Origin: Fredinandcohnia quinoae | GTDB taxonomy: Bacteria; Bacillota; Bacilli; Bacillales; Bacillaceae_L | NCBI RefSeq assembly: GCF_022427965.1 | Contig: NZ_JAKTTI010000001.1 | Coordinates: forward strand, 304,616 to 368,615 | Reading direction: 5' to 3' | Length of the DNA stretch: 64,000 nucleotides | Shown: one piece after another, positions 54,625 to 63,900 of the stretch | Numbering within the stretch: position 1 is the stretch's first letter | Layout of the letters: each line of letters opens with the position of its first letter | Notes under the pieces: model-generated | Told to the model about the DNA's origin: nothing | Seen by the model: only the letters and a program-made list of their open reading frames with translations | Databases searched by the model: none | Translations under genes and position numbers: made by a program

Positions 54625-55500
54625 TTATGGATGTTTCTGTAAAAAGTGATACACTGCTCCAATCATCCCTGCGTGGTTTCCAAGTTTCGCTAAAACAATT
54701 GAGGTGTTTATAAAGAAATTAGATTGTAGATATTTCTGTATTTCTTCCTGGATTTCTTGTAAAAAAATATCTCCCCTAGCTGTAATTCCCCCACCGATAA
54801 TGACCCTTTCAGGATTGAAAATATAAATAAGATTGGATATCCCAATTGCTAGATATTTGTAAAACCGTGATATTGCTCCTTTTATTTCCGCATCTCCTTG
54901 ATCGTATAAGTCGAATATTTCTTTTCCCGTCCAGTTGTAGTCACCTTTTAGCTCTTGAACAATTCGAACTAAGCCAGACATTGAGGCATTTTGTTCAAAT
55001 GGTTCTCCCTCAATCTTCATGTATCCCCATTCACCAGCACTAAATGAATGTCCAGAATAGAGTTTCCCGTCAATTACGATTGCCCCACCAATTCCAGTAC
55101 CAATGGTTAACATAATAAAATTTTTTGTATGATGATTACCTAACCATTGCTCACCCAGTGCTGCGCAATCCACATCATTTCTTACCTCAACTGGTAGCTT
55201 GAGAGCTTTACTAACAGAGCTTTTCACATCAACACCTTGATAATGCGGAATGGTTACTCCTGCAGCAACAATAACTCCTGTATGAAAATTAACTTGTCCT
55301 GCAGTGCTTATAGCAACCCCTTGAACTGAATACCTTTTTATCAATATTTTGCCCAAATTAATTATTTTATCAATAATGGCACAACCACCAAGATGTGCAT
55401 CCGTATCGATTAAACCATGCGAAGTGACCGTACCCACTTCACTCACTATCCCATATTTTATTTTTGTTCCACCAATATCAAATGCTAGATAATGCCTCAT
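54625..55500 (-). CDS. ROK family kinase, probable N-acetylmannosamine kinase
   Basis: A 291-residue sugar kinase. The ATP motif LAFDIGGTKIKYG opens the protein, the central GTGIGGAIVIDGKLYSG and IIGGGITA are conserved. The Cys-rich zinc motif of many ROK kinases is absent, as in some kinases of this type. The start overlaps the nanE stop by 4 bases (ATGA). The neighbours point to ManNAc, giving ManNAc-6-phosphate for NanE, but glucose or another sugar remains possible. Confidence 0.82.
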   Translation of the reverse strand: MRHYLAFDIGGTKIKYGIVSEVGTVTSHGLIDTDAHLGGCAIIDKIINLGKILIKRYSVQGVAISTAGQVNFHTGVIVAAGVTIPHYQGVDVKSSVSKALKLPVEVRNDVDCAALGEQWLGNHHTKNFIMLTIGTGIGGAIVIDGKLYSGHSFSAGEWGYMKIEGEPFEQNASMSGLVRIVQELKGDYNWTGKEIFDLYDQGDAEIKGAISRFYKYLAIGISNLIYIFNPERVIIGGGITARGDIFLQEIQEEIQKYLQSNFFINTSIVLAKLGNHAGMIGAVYHFLQKHP

Positions 55501-56186
55501 GTTAATCGAATACCTTCTGCGAAACTTTTTGTTATGTTATGCGGCCTAGTTATTGCACCTCCAACTACAATTGACCAAGCCCCTAATTCCAACATTTTTC
55601 GTGCTTGTTCAGGTGTACTAATCCGCCCCTCTGCTATAACAGGTACTTTCATTGTATTGCAGAGTTGCTCAACTAAATCAAAATCTGGTCCTTCAAGCTT
55701 CGGACTGTCAGAAGTATATCCAGAAAGTGTCGTTGATACCATATCTACTCCACAATCAATTGCATATTCCGCATCTTTTAATGTTGCAATATCAGCCATT
55801 ACTAAGGAATCACTATTTTCATGGATATATTGGACCAAATCTTTCAATCTCTCTTTATTCGGTCTTTCTCGAATTGTTGCATCTAGAGCAATGACCTCCG
55901 GCTCAACAGCAAGCAACTCCAATACTTCTTTAAGTGTAGGTGTAATAAACACTTCACTATCAGGGTAATTACGCTTAATAAGACCAATCACAGGAAGTCC
56001 CGTTTGTTTTTTTACTGCTGCCACATCTATGGCAGAATTACTTCTTATTGCACTTGCCCCGCCTTTTTTAGCAGATTGCGCCATTTTCGCCATTATTTCA
56101 GAGCCATGTAGTGGTTCATCCTCTAGGGCTTGACAAGAAACGATTAACTTCTTATTAATCTCTGACAGAAAAGATAGAGAGGTCAT
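55497..56186 (-). CDS. nanE: N-acetylmannosamine-6-phosphate 2-epimerase
   Basis: Converts ManNAc-6-phosphate to GlcNAc-6-phosphate. A 229-residue TIM-barrel NanE: IVSCQALEDEPLHG and GGASAIRSNS at the N-terminus, DIATLKDAEYAIDCG, STTLSGYT and VPVIAEGRISTPEQA later. It lies between nanA and the kinase, with both junctions overlapping by 4 bases, so translation is coupled. Confidence 0.93.
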   Translation of the reverse strand: MTSLSFLSEINKKLIVSCQALEDEPLHGSEIMAKMAQSAKKGGASAIRSNSAIDVAAVKKQTGLPVIGLIKRNYPDSEVFITPTLKEVLELLAVEPEVIALDATIRERPNKERLKDLVQYIHENSDSLVMADIATLKDAEYAIDCGVDMVSTTLSGYTSDSPKLEGPDFDLVEQLCNTMKVPVIAEGRISTPEQARKMLELGAWSIVVGGAITRPHNITKSFAEGIRLT

Positions 56187-57124
56187 CCCATCATCTCCTT
56201 TTCTTTTATGTTTGTATATTCTTGAATAACCTTTAAAATTTCCTCATTCAACATTGTTAGGGATTGATAATCTGTAGGTGAAACTGGTAATAACGGAAGC
56301 CTTGGAACCCCAGTATCAATACCTCTTAAGGAGAGAATATACTTACATGCTCCATATAAAGATGGATAATCTAGCAGTCTTTTTATAATGCTGTTTATTT
56401 TAAATTGAAGTTCTTGTGCCTCTTTAAACTTATTTTCCATAATAAAAGCATCTACCTTACAAAATAACTCCGGCATGACCCCATAGGTTCCACCTATACC
56501 TCCATCCGCCCCCATCATTCTTCCACCTAAAAATTGCTCATCTGGTCCGTTATAAACGATAAACTCTTTGCCGGCATTTGCTTTAAATTGCTGTAATTCA
56601 AACACACTTTCACCAGACATTTTAATGCCGATAACCTTATCTTGTTTGGCAATCTTCATAAATAATGGTTGAGTTAAATGAAATCCAGTTGTTTGCGGTA
56701 TGTTATAAATAATGAATGGCAATGATGATGCATTGATCATCTTTTGCCAATGTGTCTCAACTGCCTTTTCTGATAAGCGATAGTAAATTGCTGGTACAGC
56801 AGAAACAGCATCTGTACCATTCTTTTCAGCATGGATAGCGAGCTCGACACTTTCACGAGTTGAATTTGCACCAATATGCACAATAACTGTTAATACTTTG
56901 CCTACTTCATCCATCACTGCCTCTACAACCTTTTTCCGCTCTTCAGCAGTCTGAAGAATTCCCTCTCCAGAGCTTCCACAAATATAAAGGCCTCTCACAC
57001 CTGTATGAACATATGAGCGTGCAAGTTCTTTCACGCGACTAATACTTACCTCACCTTCTTCATCATAAGCTGAGTACATAGCCACAAAAATGCCCCGGAA
57101 CTTGTTTATATCCATTTTTTCCAT
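56183..57124 (-). CDS. nanA: N-acetylneuraminate lyase (DapA family)
   Basis: Cleaves N-acetylneuraminate to ManNAc and pyruvate. A 313-residue class I aldolase barrel: GLYICGSSGEG and a Lys in IGIKMSGES (Schiff-base position), YNIPQTTG and DEQFLGGRMMGADGGIGGTYG. The combination with nanE and the ROK kinase supports sialic acid rather than dihydrodipicolinate. I start at the ATG of MEKMDINK, behind GGGGGAAGGG. The overlap of 4 bases couples it to nanE. Confidence 0.88.
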   Translation of the reverse strand: MEKMDINKFRGIFVAMYSAYDEEGEVSISRVKELARSYVHTGVRGLYICGSSGEGILQTAEERKKVVEAVMDEVGKVLTVIVHIGANSTRESVELAIHAEKNGTDAVSAVPAIYYRLSEKAVETHWQKMINASSLPFIIYNIPQTTGFHLTQPLFMKIAKQDKVIGIKMSGESVFELQQFKANAGKEFIVYNGPDEQFLGGRMMGADGGIGGTYGVMPELFCKVDAFIMENKFKEAQELQFKINSIIKRLLDYPSLYGACKYILSLRGIDTGVPRLPLLPVSPTDYQSLTMLNEEILKVIQEYTNIKEKEMMG

Positions 57125-57155
57125 ATTCCCTTCCCCCTTCACGTACTCGTATCAA

Positions 57156-58070
57156 TTATCCTTTTACTGCCCCAAGTGTAATTCCTTGAGTAAAAGACTT
57201 TTGGAACAATAAGAAAATCGTAATCATCGGGATGGATGCGAGTGTAGCACCTGCCATCATTACTCCGTAATCTGTTTTATATTCACCTTGCATCGTCGCC
57301 ACACCAAGAGGTAGGGTCATCATATCGGTTGAACGTGTTATAACGAGTTGACTAAAATAATCATTCCAACTCAACATAAATGTAAAAATAGCTAAAGCTC
57401 CAATTGCTGGTTTGAGCATTGGTAGAACGATTGAAATAAAGGTTCGAATTTGACTAGCACCATCCATCTTTGCAGCTTCCAAAAGTTCATTAGGAATTGT
57501 TTGAGAAAATTGCTTCATTAGGAAAATGCCAAATGGCCAGCCTATTGCCGGAAGAATGAGACCTTTATAAGTATCTACCCAGCCGAAGTCAGCTAACATC
57601 GTAAATAATGGTACTAAAATAACTTGTTTCGGAAGTGCCATAGCAGCAATTAAGATTGTAAAAATAAGCTTTCGCCCTGGAAATACCTTTTTTGCAAGAA
57701 CAAATCCTGCCGTCGCACTAACAAAGCATACTGCAACCATTTCACTGAACGATATAAAAAAACTATTAAATGTCCACCGCCAAACTGGATTATTAAATAG
57801 AGTTATCCAATTATCCAAAACTGGTTGGAGTGGAAACCATTCAGGTGGTATCGTTGTGGCAACAACTTGTGCCTTAAATGCACCTGTAACAATCCAATAA
57901 AAAGGAAAAATAAAAAAAATTGCTGAAAGTGTTAATATGAGTATTGAAATTATTCTAAAAGGTCGAAAAACAAATTTACTTTTCTTTATCGCACGTACTA
58001 ATTGTTTCCTAGTCTTCAAATCAGTTTGATTTACTTCCTCATGTCCTCTGTATTCGGTTTGTGATTTCAC
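57156..58070 (-). CDS. Carbohydrate ABC transporter permease (MalG type)
   Basis: A 304-residue permease with six membrane helices. The binding-protein-dependent transport signature EAAKMDGASQIRTFISIVLPMLKPA is the EAA loop that contacts the ATPase. A GTG start four codons later than the frame's first GTG is chosen for the GTGGGG tract upstream. No ATPase gene is in the cluster, so a shared MsmX-type ATPase must serve it. Confidence 0.9.
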   Translation of the reverse strand: MKSQTEYRGHEEVNQTDLKTRKQLVRAIKKSKFVFRPFRIISILILTLSAIFFIFPFYWIVTGAFKAQVVATTIPPEWFPLQPVLDNWITLFNNPVWRWTFNSFFISFSEMVAVCFVSATAGFVLAKKVFPGRKLIFTILIAAMALPKQVILVPLFTMLADFGWVDTYKGLILPAIGWPFGIFLMKQFSQTIPNELLEAAKMDGASQIRTFISIVLPMLKPAIGALAIFTFMLSWNDYFSQLVITRSTDMMTLPLGVATMQGEYKTDYGVMMAGATLASIPMITIFLLFQKSFTQGITLGAVKG

Positions 58071-58085
58071 AATGTTCCCCACTTT

Positions 58086-58982
58086 CTAATACTCAACATC
58101 ACTGCCAAAGTATTTAAATTGAATTAACGAGATAATTCCGATGATAATGGCTAAAACTACACCCATAGCGGAAGCCAAACCGAAGTTACCAAGAAGGAAA
58201 GCTTGTTCATATACTCCATACATAACAGTCGATGTGCTATATACAGGCCCTCCTGATGTAAGAAGTTGTATGAGTGCGAAGATCTGAAATGAATTAATCG
58301 TCGTAATAACAATGACATATAAATTTGTTGGCATAAGCAATGGCCATATTACTTTTCTAAATATTTGCCCTGGTGTTGCACGATCAATTTGCGCTGCCTC
58401 GATATAAGTTGTAGGAATATTTCCTAGAGAAGCAATATACAAAATGATCGGTTGACCAACAGATGTTGTAATCAAAATAACGGTTATTGCCATTAATGCC
58501 GTTCTAGTATCACCTAGCCAAGAAATAGGCTCCATACCAAAGAATCCAGTAATATAGTTAAGTACTCCAAAGTTTGGATGATAGATCCATCCCCACACAA
58601 CCGTAACACTAACCACTGAGGTAACGGCAGGAAGGTAGAAAACACCTCTAAAAAAGGACCTTGTAAATTCACTCCTCTTATATATAGCCATCGCAACAAA
58701 TAGCGAGAACATAATGACGATTGGTACTGCTACCGCGACAATAATAATCGTGTTTCTCAATGATTTATGAAAGGTTTCATCGTGATAGAGGGTCATATAG
58801 TTATCAAATCCAATAAATTCGAAACTTGTAATGGTATAATCGTAGAGGCTCATATATCCACCTTTTAACATTGGAAATAGAACAAAAATCAGGAAAAATG
58901 TTAATGCAGGTAATAAAAATAAATAACTCATGAGCCAATCACGATAGACATTTTTCTTTAACTTAAGAACAGTAGCTATCAA
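58086..58982 (-). CDS. Carbohydrate ABC transporter permease (MalF type)
   Basis: A 298-residue permease with six helices. The EAA-loop part reads EAAQIDRATPGQIFRKVIWPLLMPT. The start is a TTG after AGGAG. It precedes the other permease with 3 bases between and probably shares a transcript with the binding protein, though a hairpin lies in between. Confidence 0.9.
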   Translation of the reverse strand: MIATVLKLKKNVYRDWLMSYLFLLPALTFFLIFVLFPMLKGGYMSLYDYTITSFEFIGFDNYMTLYHDETFHKSLRNTIIIVAVAVPIVIMFSLFVAMAIYKRSEFTRSFFRGVFYLPAVTSVVSVTVVWGWIYHPNFGVLNYITGFFGMEPISWLGDTRTALMAITVILITTSVGQPIILYIASLGNIPTTYIEAAQIDRATPGQIFRKVIWPLLMPTNLYVIVITTINSFQIFALIQLLTSGGPVYSTSTVMYGVYEQAFLLGNFGLASAMGVVLAIIIGIISLIQFKYFGSDVEY

Positions 58983-59019
58983 TTTTATATTCTCCTATTC
59001 TATTTTTTATTGAAAGAGA

Positions 59020-59041
59020 GTAGCGTAGAATCACACGCTAC
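59020..59041 (-). terminator. Intercistronic hairpin after the binding-protein gene
   Basis: On the minus strand GTAGCGT / ACGCTAC with an eight-base loop. The downstream sequence TCTCTTTC is not a U tract. Such hairpins after binding-protein genes usually stabilise the 5' mRNA or cause partial termination. Inference. Confidence 0.45.
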
Positions 59042-59077
59042 CCCCAATTCAAAACCTGTATAAAAAGTTGAAATTAC

Positions 59078-60445
59078 TTATTTCTCCTTACCCTTCTTGA
59101 TTGCCTCGTTTGCCTTTTCAGCAAAATTATCCAAAGCCTCTTGGGCTGTTTTTGTACCAAGAATAGCTTCTTGAAGTGCAGGGAACCAGAACGTACGAAT
59201 TTCCGCATAACCATCCGCAATTGTTGGAGGATCTGTAATGAATTTTCGTGCAAGCTCCGAATATTCATATTCAGAACCTTCATATACACCTGTAATTGAA
59301 TTACGCGCTGATAAACCGCCGGTTTGAATTAAATTTTTCTTACCCCATTCAGGATCATTCACGATGAAGTCGATTAATTTCTTTGCAGCCTCTGCCTTTT
59401 TGTCATCATCATTGTTAAATACAGCCATACCACCTAAGAATGGTTCAAGCTTTGGATCAGAACCATCTGGAGTTGGATAAGGAAGTAATATATCTTCAAA
59501 TTCTACAGTTTTATCAGGAGCAAATAGTGATTTTAGAACAGCAGAATAGTTAATGGCAAATGCCATTTTCCCTTGTAAAAATAAGTCATTATGATCACTT
59601 GCAGCTAGTGATGCAGATCCTGGTGCTACCAATCCTTTTTTGGATGCTTCAACCACCCATTCAAGTCCCTTCACACCACCTGGTGAATTAATTGCTACCT
59701 CACTATAATCCTCATTTAAAAATCTACTTCCACCAAGGTTCGTAATATATCCACGAGTCCCCTGGTCCCCGGCGACACTTTTTGCATAGAAGCCTGATGG
59801 AATGACGTCTGGAGCTTTTTCTTTCACAGCAAGTAGCGCTTTCTCATATTCATCAACCGTCCAAGTACGGTCTGGACGATCCAAAGGTAATAAATCAAGC
59901 TCACCAATTTCTTCAAATATTGTTTTGTTAACTGCCATCATAAACGGACCAGTATTAAAAGGATACATATACACATCATCACCGACCATTGATTGTTTCA
60001 TGAGTGCTGGAGAAATATCATCCATTACTTCTTTTGGAAACATATCATTAAGTGGCATTAGTAAATCCTTTTTAGCCCAATCAATAATCCTTCCTGGAGC
60101 ATCATAGATCATATCTGGTGAGGTATTCGATGCAATCGCAAGATTAAGTTTTTCAGGTCCACCTTCAAAACTAATCATTTCAAGATTTACTTTGATTTCA
60201 GGATGCTTTTTATTAAAAGCTTCAATAATTTGTTTCTCATATTTACCTAATTCACCATCTAATGCCTGGAAATTCGGAAATGTCCACCATGTAATCTCAA
60301 CAGTTTCTGAACTTCCTTGGCCATTATCACCATTGTCATCTTTCCCCTTGTTTTCAGAAGTTGTATTGCTGCATCCCACAATAAACAAAGATAGAATAAG
60401 AGTCATTACCATAAACAAAGTGAGTTTCCTTTTTACACCTACCAT
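59078..60445 (-). CDS. Extracellular solute-binding lipoprotein
   Basis: A 455-residue ABC-binding protein. The signal peptide ends in FIVGCSNT (lipobox VGC) and the mature protein is preceded by a Ser/Asn/Gly-rich linker. The body is of the family 1 type (TWWTFPNF, FNKKHPEIKVNL, PDMIYDAPGR). Substrate inferred from the nan neighbours: sialic acid or a related amino sugar. The ATG has GGGGG upstream. Confidence 0.9.
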   Translation of the reverse strand: MVGVKRKLTLFMVMTLILSLFIVGCSNTTSENKGKDDNGDNGQGSSETVEITWWTFPNFQALDGELGKYEKQIIEAFNKKHPEIKVNLEMISFEGGPEKLNLAIASNTSPDMIYDAPGRIIDWAKKDLLMPLNDMFPKEVMDDISPALMKQSMVGDDVYMYPFNTGPFMMAVNKTIFEEIGELDLLPLDRPDRTWTVDEYEKALLAVKEKAPDVIPSGFYAKSVAGDQGTRGYITNLGGSRFLNEDYSEVAINSPGGVKGLEWVVEASKKGLVAPGSASLAASDHNDLFLQGKMAFAINYSAVLKSLFAPDKTVEFEDILLPYPTPDGSDPKLEPFLGGMAVFNNDDDKKAEAAKKLIDFIVNDPEWGKKNLIQTGGLSARNSITGVYEGSEYEYSELARKFITDPPTIADGYAEIRTFWFPALQEAILGTKTAQEALDNFAEKANEAIKKGKEK

Positions 60446-60485
60446 CTAATTTCCCCCTATTTTTATAATTTGCGGAAATATTCAG

Positions 60486-60498
60486 TGAAGCGTTTTCA
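60486..60498 (-). promoter_or_regulatory. cre-like site in the sugar operon leader
   Basis: TGAAAACGCTTCA on the minus strand resembles the CcpA site (TGNAANCGNNNNCA) but is one base short. It lies about 6-18 bases after the predicted start point, where CcpA would block transcription. Confidence 0.35.
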
Positions 60499-60510
60499 TT
60501 TCCTGTGATA

Positions 60511-60539
60511 ATCATAAAATGTATTTGAAACATCTACAA
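60511..60539 (-). promoter_or_regulatory. SigmaA promoter of the sugar operon
   Basis: On the minus strand TTGTAG, a 17-base spacer and TATGAT, about 70 bases before the binding-protein ATG. The divergent two-component genes have TATAAT at 60636-60641 but no clear -35. Confidence 0.6.
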
Positions 60540-60687
60540 TCCCTTCGTTTTTACATTCATAGTCGTTTTTTTACCTATGTTCATTAGACTTCCGGTATTT
60601 GGGGGAACAATCTACTAAATTATCAAATTATTTAGTATAATTCTAGATACAAGTTAATCTTACTCTACTGTGAACGGAGGTGGGACA

Positions 60688-61464
60688 ATGTATAAATTGA
60701 TGATTACTGAAGATGAGCCACTTGTACGTGAGGGGTTAAAACAATATTTCAATTGGAGAGAACTGGGGTTTCGTGATATTTTCGAAGCAGAAAATGGGCG
60801 TCATGGTATTGATATTGCGCTTCTCGAAAAACCAGACCTAGTTATTACTGATATTCGTATGCCAGTAATGGATGGTCTTGAAATGATTGGACAACTTCGG
60901 AAGGATCTCCCCAATACATTATTTATCATTTTAACAGGATACAGTGAATTTAAATATGCAAAAAAGGCTATTCAATTTGGTGGAGTCCAGGATTATTTAT
61001 TGAAACCATTACAATATGAAGAAAGCCTTTTAAGTATTACAAATTCCATAAAAATATTACAAAATAGAAAACATAACTCAAATACAGTGTTACATTTTGA
61101 AAAAGATTCTACTAAAAATACGAATGAAGCTGACACTTCTGACATGGAGCTTTTCCAACAAATTGAAACCTACATCAAAGATCACATTGAGCAGGATTTA
61201 ACCCTTAGTAATGTAGCAGATCATTTCTTTTATAATCCATCTTACTTGAGTCGATTATTCAAAATTAAACTAAATAAAAACTATATGGCCTTTGTATCTG
61301 AAATAAGAATTAAATTTGCTCAGCGCTGTTTAGAGCAACCTCACTATTCCGTTACTGATGTCTCCAAAATGGCAGGATACAAAAGCTACAAACACTTTGT
61401 AAAAGTTTTTAAAGGTATCAGTCAAATGACTCCAACAGAATATAGGAAAAAATTAAGGATGTAA
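60688..61464 (+). CDS. Response regulator with AraC-type DNA-binding domain (YesN-like)
   Basis: A 258-residue regulator. The receiver domain has MITEDEPLVREG, phospho-Asp near 55 in LVITDIRMPVMDG, and LKPLQ. The C-terminal AraC HTH (about 160-258) reads DLTLSNVADHFFYNPSYLSRLFK and VTDVSKMAGYKSYKHFVKVFK. The ATG of MYKLMI has GGAGGTGG upstream. It is the partner of the next gene and probably activates the divergent sugar operon. Confidence 0.92.
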   Translation: MYKLMITEDEPLVREGLKQYFNWRELGFRDIFEAENGRHGIDIALLEKPDLVITDIRMPVMDGLEMIGQLRKDLPNTLFIILTGYSEFKYAKKAIQFGGVQDYLLKPLQYEESLLSITNSIKILQNRKHNSNTVLHFEKDSTKNTNEADTSDMELFQQIETYIKDHIEQDLTLSNVADHFFYNPSYLSRLFKIKLNKNYMAFVSEIRIKFAQRCLEQPHYSVTDVSKMAGYKSYKHFVKVFKGISQMTPTEYRKKLRM

Positions 61465-61468
61465 TCAG

Positions 61469-63280
61469 ATGAAACAAATAACGCACTTATTTCAGATTTT
61501 CCAATTAAAGAGAATTAATCATCAAATTTTTGTTTTGATGATCATCACTATTACTATTCCGCTTCTATTTATTTCTTACATTATTTATTTATACTCTGTC
61601 CAATCTGTAAAAAGTGAATATCAAACTAGTTCAAATCTCATTCTTAATAATTTGTCATTCAACATTGACCAATACCTTCATAGTGTTGAAACAGGTACTC
61701 TTAATGCACTCATGGATGATAAACTTCAGAATGCACTGAGGAATATAACAACTAAAGCAACTAAGAAAGAGGACTTTCAAAATATTCAATTCCAAAATGC
61801 AATTGAACAATTTAATACTACAATTGAAATGACAATTAAAAATGTCGATAGTGTTCAAATTTATGTAGGAAACCGTGTCTTCTATTCTACACTTATTAAA
61901 AGAGAAGATTTTGATGTTAATAACATCATGGATGCAGAATGGTACAAACAGACGCTACAACGAAAAGGCGGAATTGTTTTGTTAGGGACCCACAAACCGT
62001 TCCATCGTGTAAATTCGGATGAGCATGTCATATCGATTGCAAGGGTAATTAATAAGAAAGGAACAAGGGATGCATTAGGTGTCTTATTAATTGATATCCG
62101 CCTAGATTCATTGCGAGAAATCTTAAATCTATCAGAAAATCAAAATCGTAATTTCGTTATTCTGGATACTGATGGAAGGGTTGTTTATGATTCTCAATCA
62201 AAACTAATCAATTCATCATTGAGGCTAAAGCTTGATAGTCAGTCCCTATTTACAGTATTGGAGGAGGATAAAGGAAGCTTTTATTCGGATATAGATGGGA
62301 ATCAATCTTTCATTAATTTTGTAACCTCTCCTTATTCTGGTTGGAAAGTTGTTCAATATACAGACGAAAAGGAAATCACAAAGCATGCTGACATGCTTCG
62401 TACTATTACACTAGGATCAGCGTTTTGTTCACTTATCACCGCAATTTTATTTATGTATTTCCTCTCATCACGTGTCACTAAACCGATTATCTATTTAAGC
62501 AAACAGGTCAAATTAGTTGGGAAAGGAAGGTTCAATGTTAATTTAAGAAGTAATCGTCAAGATGAATTTGGAGTTCTTTTTCAGGGAATACGAAAAATGG
62601 TTACTGATATCCAAGCATATATTGAGCGTTCTTCAATTCTAAAAGCGCAGCAAAAAATTGCACAGTATCGAGCACTTAAAAGTCAAATCAACCCGCATTT
62701 CCTTGCAAACGCACTGGAATCTATTCAAATGAAAGCCGTCATTAATAAACAACTTGATATTAGTGAAATGATAGGTCTACTTGGAAGATTATTTCGAAGT
62801 CATATTCAAACCGGTAAAGAAACAGTGTCATTAGAAGAAGAGCTAGAGCATACTCGATTATATGTTAAGGTTCAACAAATGAGATTTGGAAATAAAATAC
62901 AATACATCGAAAACATAGATGCTAAAAGTAAATTAGTTAGGATACTCCATTTTTCTATTCAGCCACTAATCGAGAACGGAATTGTTCATGGAATTGAGTG
63001 CAAAAACGGACCAGGTATACTTGAAGTTTCAACATCAATTTCAGGAATGGATTTACTAATAAAAGTTCGGGATAACGGCGTTGGGATGGATGAAACACAG
63101 CTTCAACAATTACGTGACCGTCTAGATGATATTACAAATAAAATGGACGAGGCCCATATCGGAATAAAAAATGTTCATGAACAAATTCGCTACTACTATG
63201 GTCATCAATATGGACTTGAAATTTATAGTCGATTACATATAGGAACAACCGTTATAATGCGGATTCCTATAAATGAATAA
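61469..63280 (+). CDS. YesM-type sensor histidine kinase
   Basis: A 603-residue membrane kinase. Two helices (about 18-44 and 305-330) enclose an extracellular Cache-like sensor domain. A HAMP region follows, then a His_kinase domain with the phospho-acceptor His in KSQINPHFLANALESIQ and the ATP motifs IQPLIENGIVHGI and DNGVGM. Such kinases sense sugars in Bacillus. The stimulus is probably the sugar of the adjacent ABC system. It lies 4 bases after the response regulator gene. Confidence 0.93.
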   Translation: MKQITHLFQIFQLKRINHQIFVLMIITITIPLLFISYIIYLYSVQSVKSEYQTSSNLILNNLSFNIDQYLHSVETGTLNALMDDKLQNALRNITTKATKKEDFQNIQFQNAIEQFNTTIEMTIKNVDSVQIYVGNRVFYSTLIKREDFDVNNIMDAEWYKQTLQRKGGIVLLGTHKPFHRVNSDEHVISIARVINKKGTRDALGVLLIDIRLDSLREILNLSENQNRNFVILDTDGRVVYDSQSKLINSSLRLKLDSQSLFTVLEEDKGSFYSDIDGNQSFINFVTSPYSGWKVVQYTDEKEITKHADMLRTITLGSAFCSLITAILFMYFLSSRVTKPIIYLSKQVKLVGKGRFNVNLRSNRQDEFGVLFQGIRKMVTDIQAYIERSSILKAQQKIAQYRALKSQINPHFLANALESIQMKAVINKQLDISEMIGLLGRLFRSHIQTGKETVSLEEELEHTRLYVKVQQMRFGNKIQYIENIDAKSKLVRILHFSIQPLIENGIVHGIECKNGPGILEVSTSISGMDLLIKVRDNGVGMDETQLQQLRDRLDDITNKMDEAHIGIKNVHEQIRYYYGHQYGLEIYSRLHIGTTVIMRIPINE

Positions 63281-63320
63281 ATAGAGGGAATAGGTTGTAA
63301 ATCACGACCTGTCCCCTATT
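63280..63320. terminator. Terminator between the kinase and the CBO0543 gene
   Basis: GGGAATAGGTTGT and ACGACCTGTCCC pair around AAATC, with A/T-rich flanks on both strands. It lies between two convergent genes. Confidence 0.6.
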
Positions 63321-63795
63321 CAATTTTCGCCTTACATGCCTTCACTTCTAATTTACAAATCCATTTGTAATATGTAAGTACAATTATAAGTAATACTGGA
63401 TTTACAACAGCGGAATGCCATACATTCCACCAGCCATAGTGAAAATAACCAAATGGATGGGGTGACAGAGCTAGCGTTTCATAACCTAATAAAAAAATTT
63501 CCCATATGAGAAAATAGCCAATTTTAATAATTATTGTTTTTTCAAATGGATACCAATTAACAAACATTATGTTAACAGGTGGAATTAACATGATATAAGC
63601 CGGGGTACCCACCCAGTCTACACCTTGTGTGAAGTACCAATAACCCTTGTATTTTAAATCAATAAATACATCAAAAAATAACTGAAATGCAATTGTAAAA
63701 GTCCATAAATGTACAATTTTATTTACTGATATACCTTTTACTGTTTTATATAATAGAAAATTAAACAATATAATTGAACATACAAGTAAAATCAT
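63316..63795 (-). CDS. CBO0543 family membrane protein
   Basis: A protein of 159 residues with about four or five membrane helices. The aromatic-rich loops DVFIDLKYKGYWYF, LIPPVNIMFVNWYPF and HPFGYFHYGWWNVWHS are the family's conserved features, from memory, in Bacillus and Clostridium. Function unknown. GAGGTG lies seven bases before the ATG. It is monocistronic. Confidence 0.68.
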   Translation of the reverse strand: MILLVCSIILFNFLLYKTVKGISVNKIVHLWTFTIAFQLFFDVFIDLKYKGYWYFTQGVDWVGTPAYIMLIPPVNIMFVNWYPFEKTIIIKIGYFLIWEIFLLGYETLALSPHPFGYFHYGWWNVWHSAVVNPVLLIIVLTYYKWICKLEVKACKAKIE

Positions 63796-63900
63796 CTTAC
63801 ACCTCGTACTTTTTTCTCATACGTATTTACAATTATTAGGATACCCATATTTTTAAGAAAAGCCCCTCTTATTTATTAACACTATATTTGAATATTCAAA

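Noticed and set aside
55492..55968. A 158-codon plus-strand frame opposite nanE
   Set aside because: It is antisense to a clear NanE gene and has Ser-rich composition typical of shadow frames.
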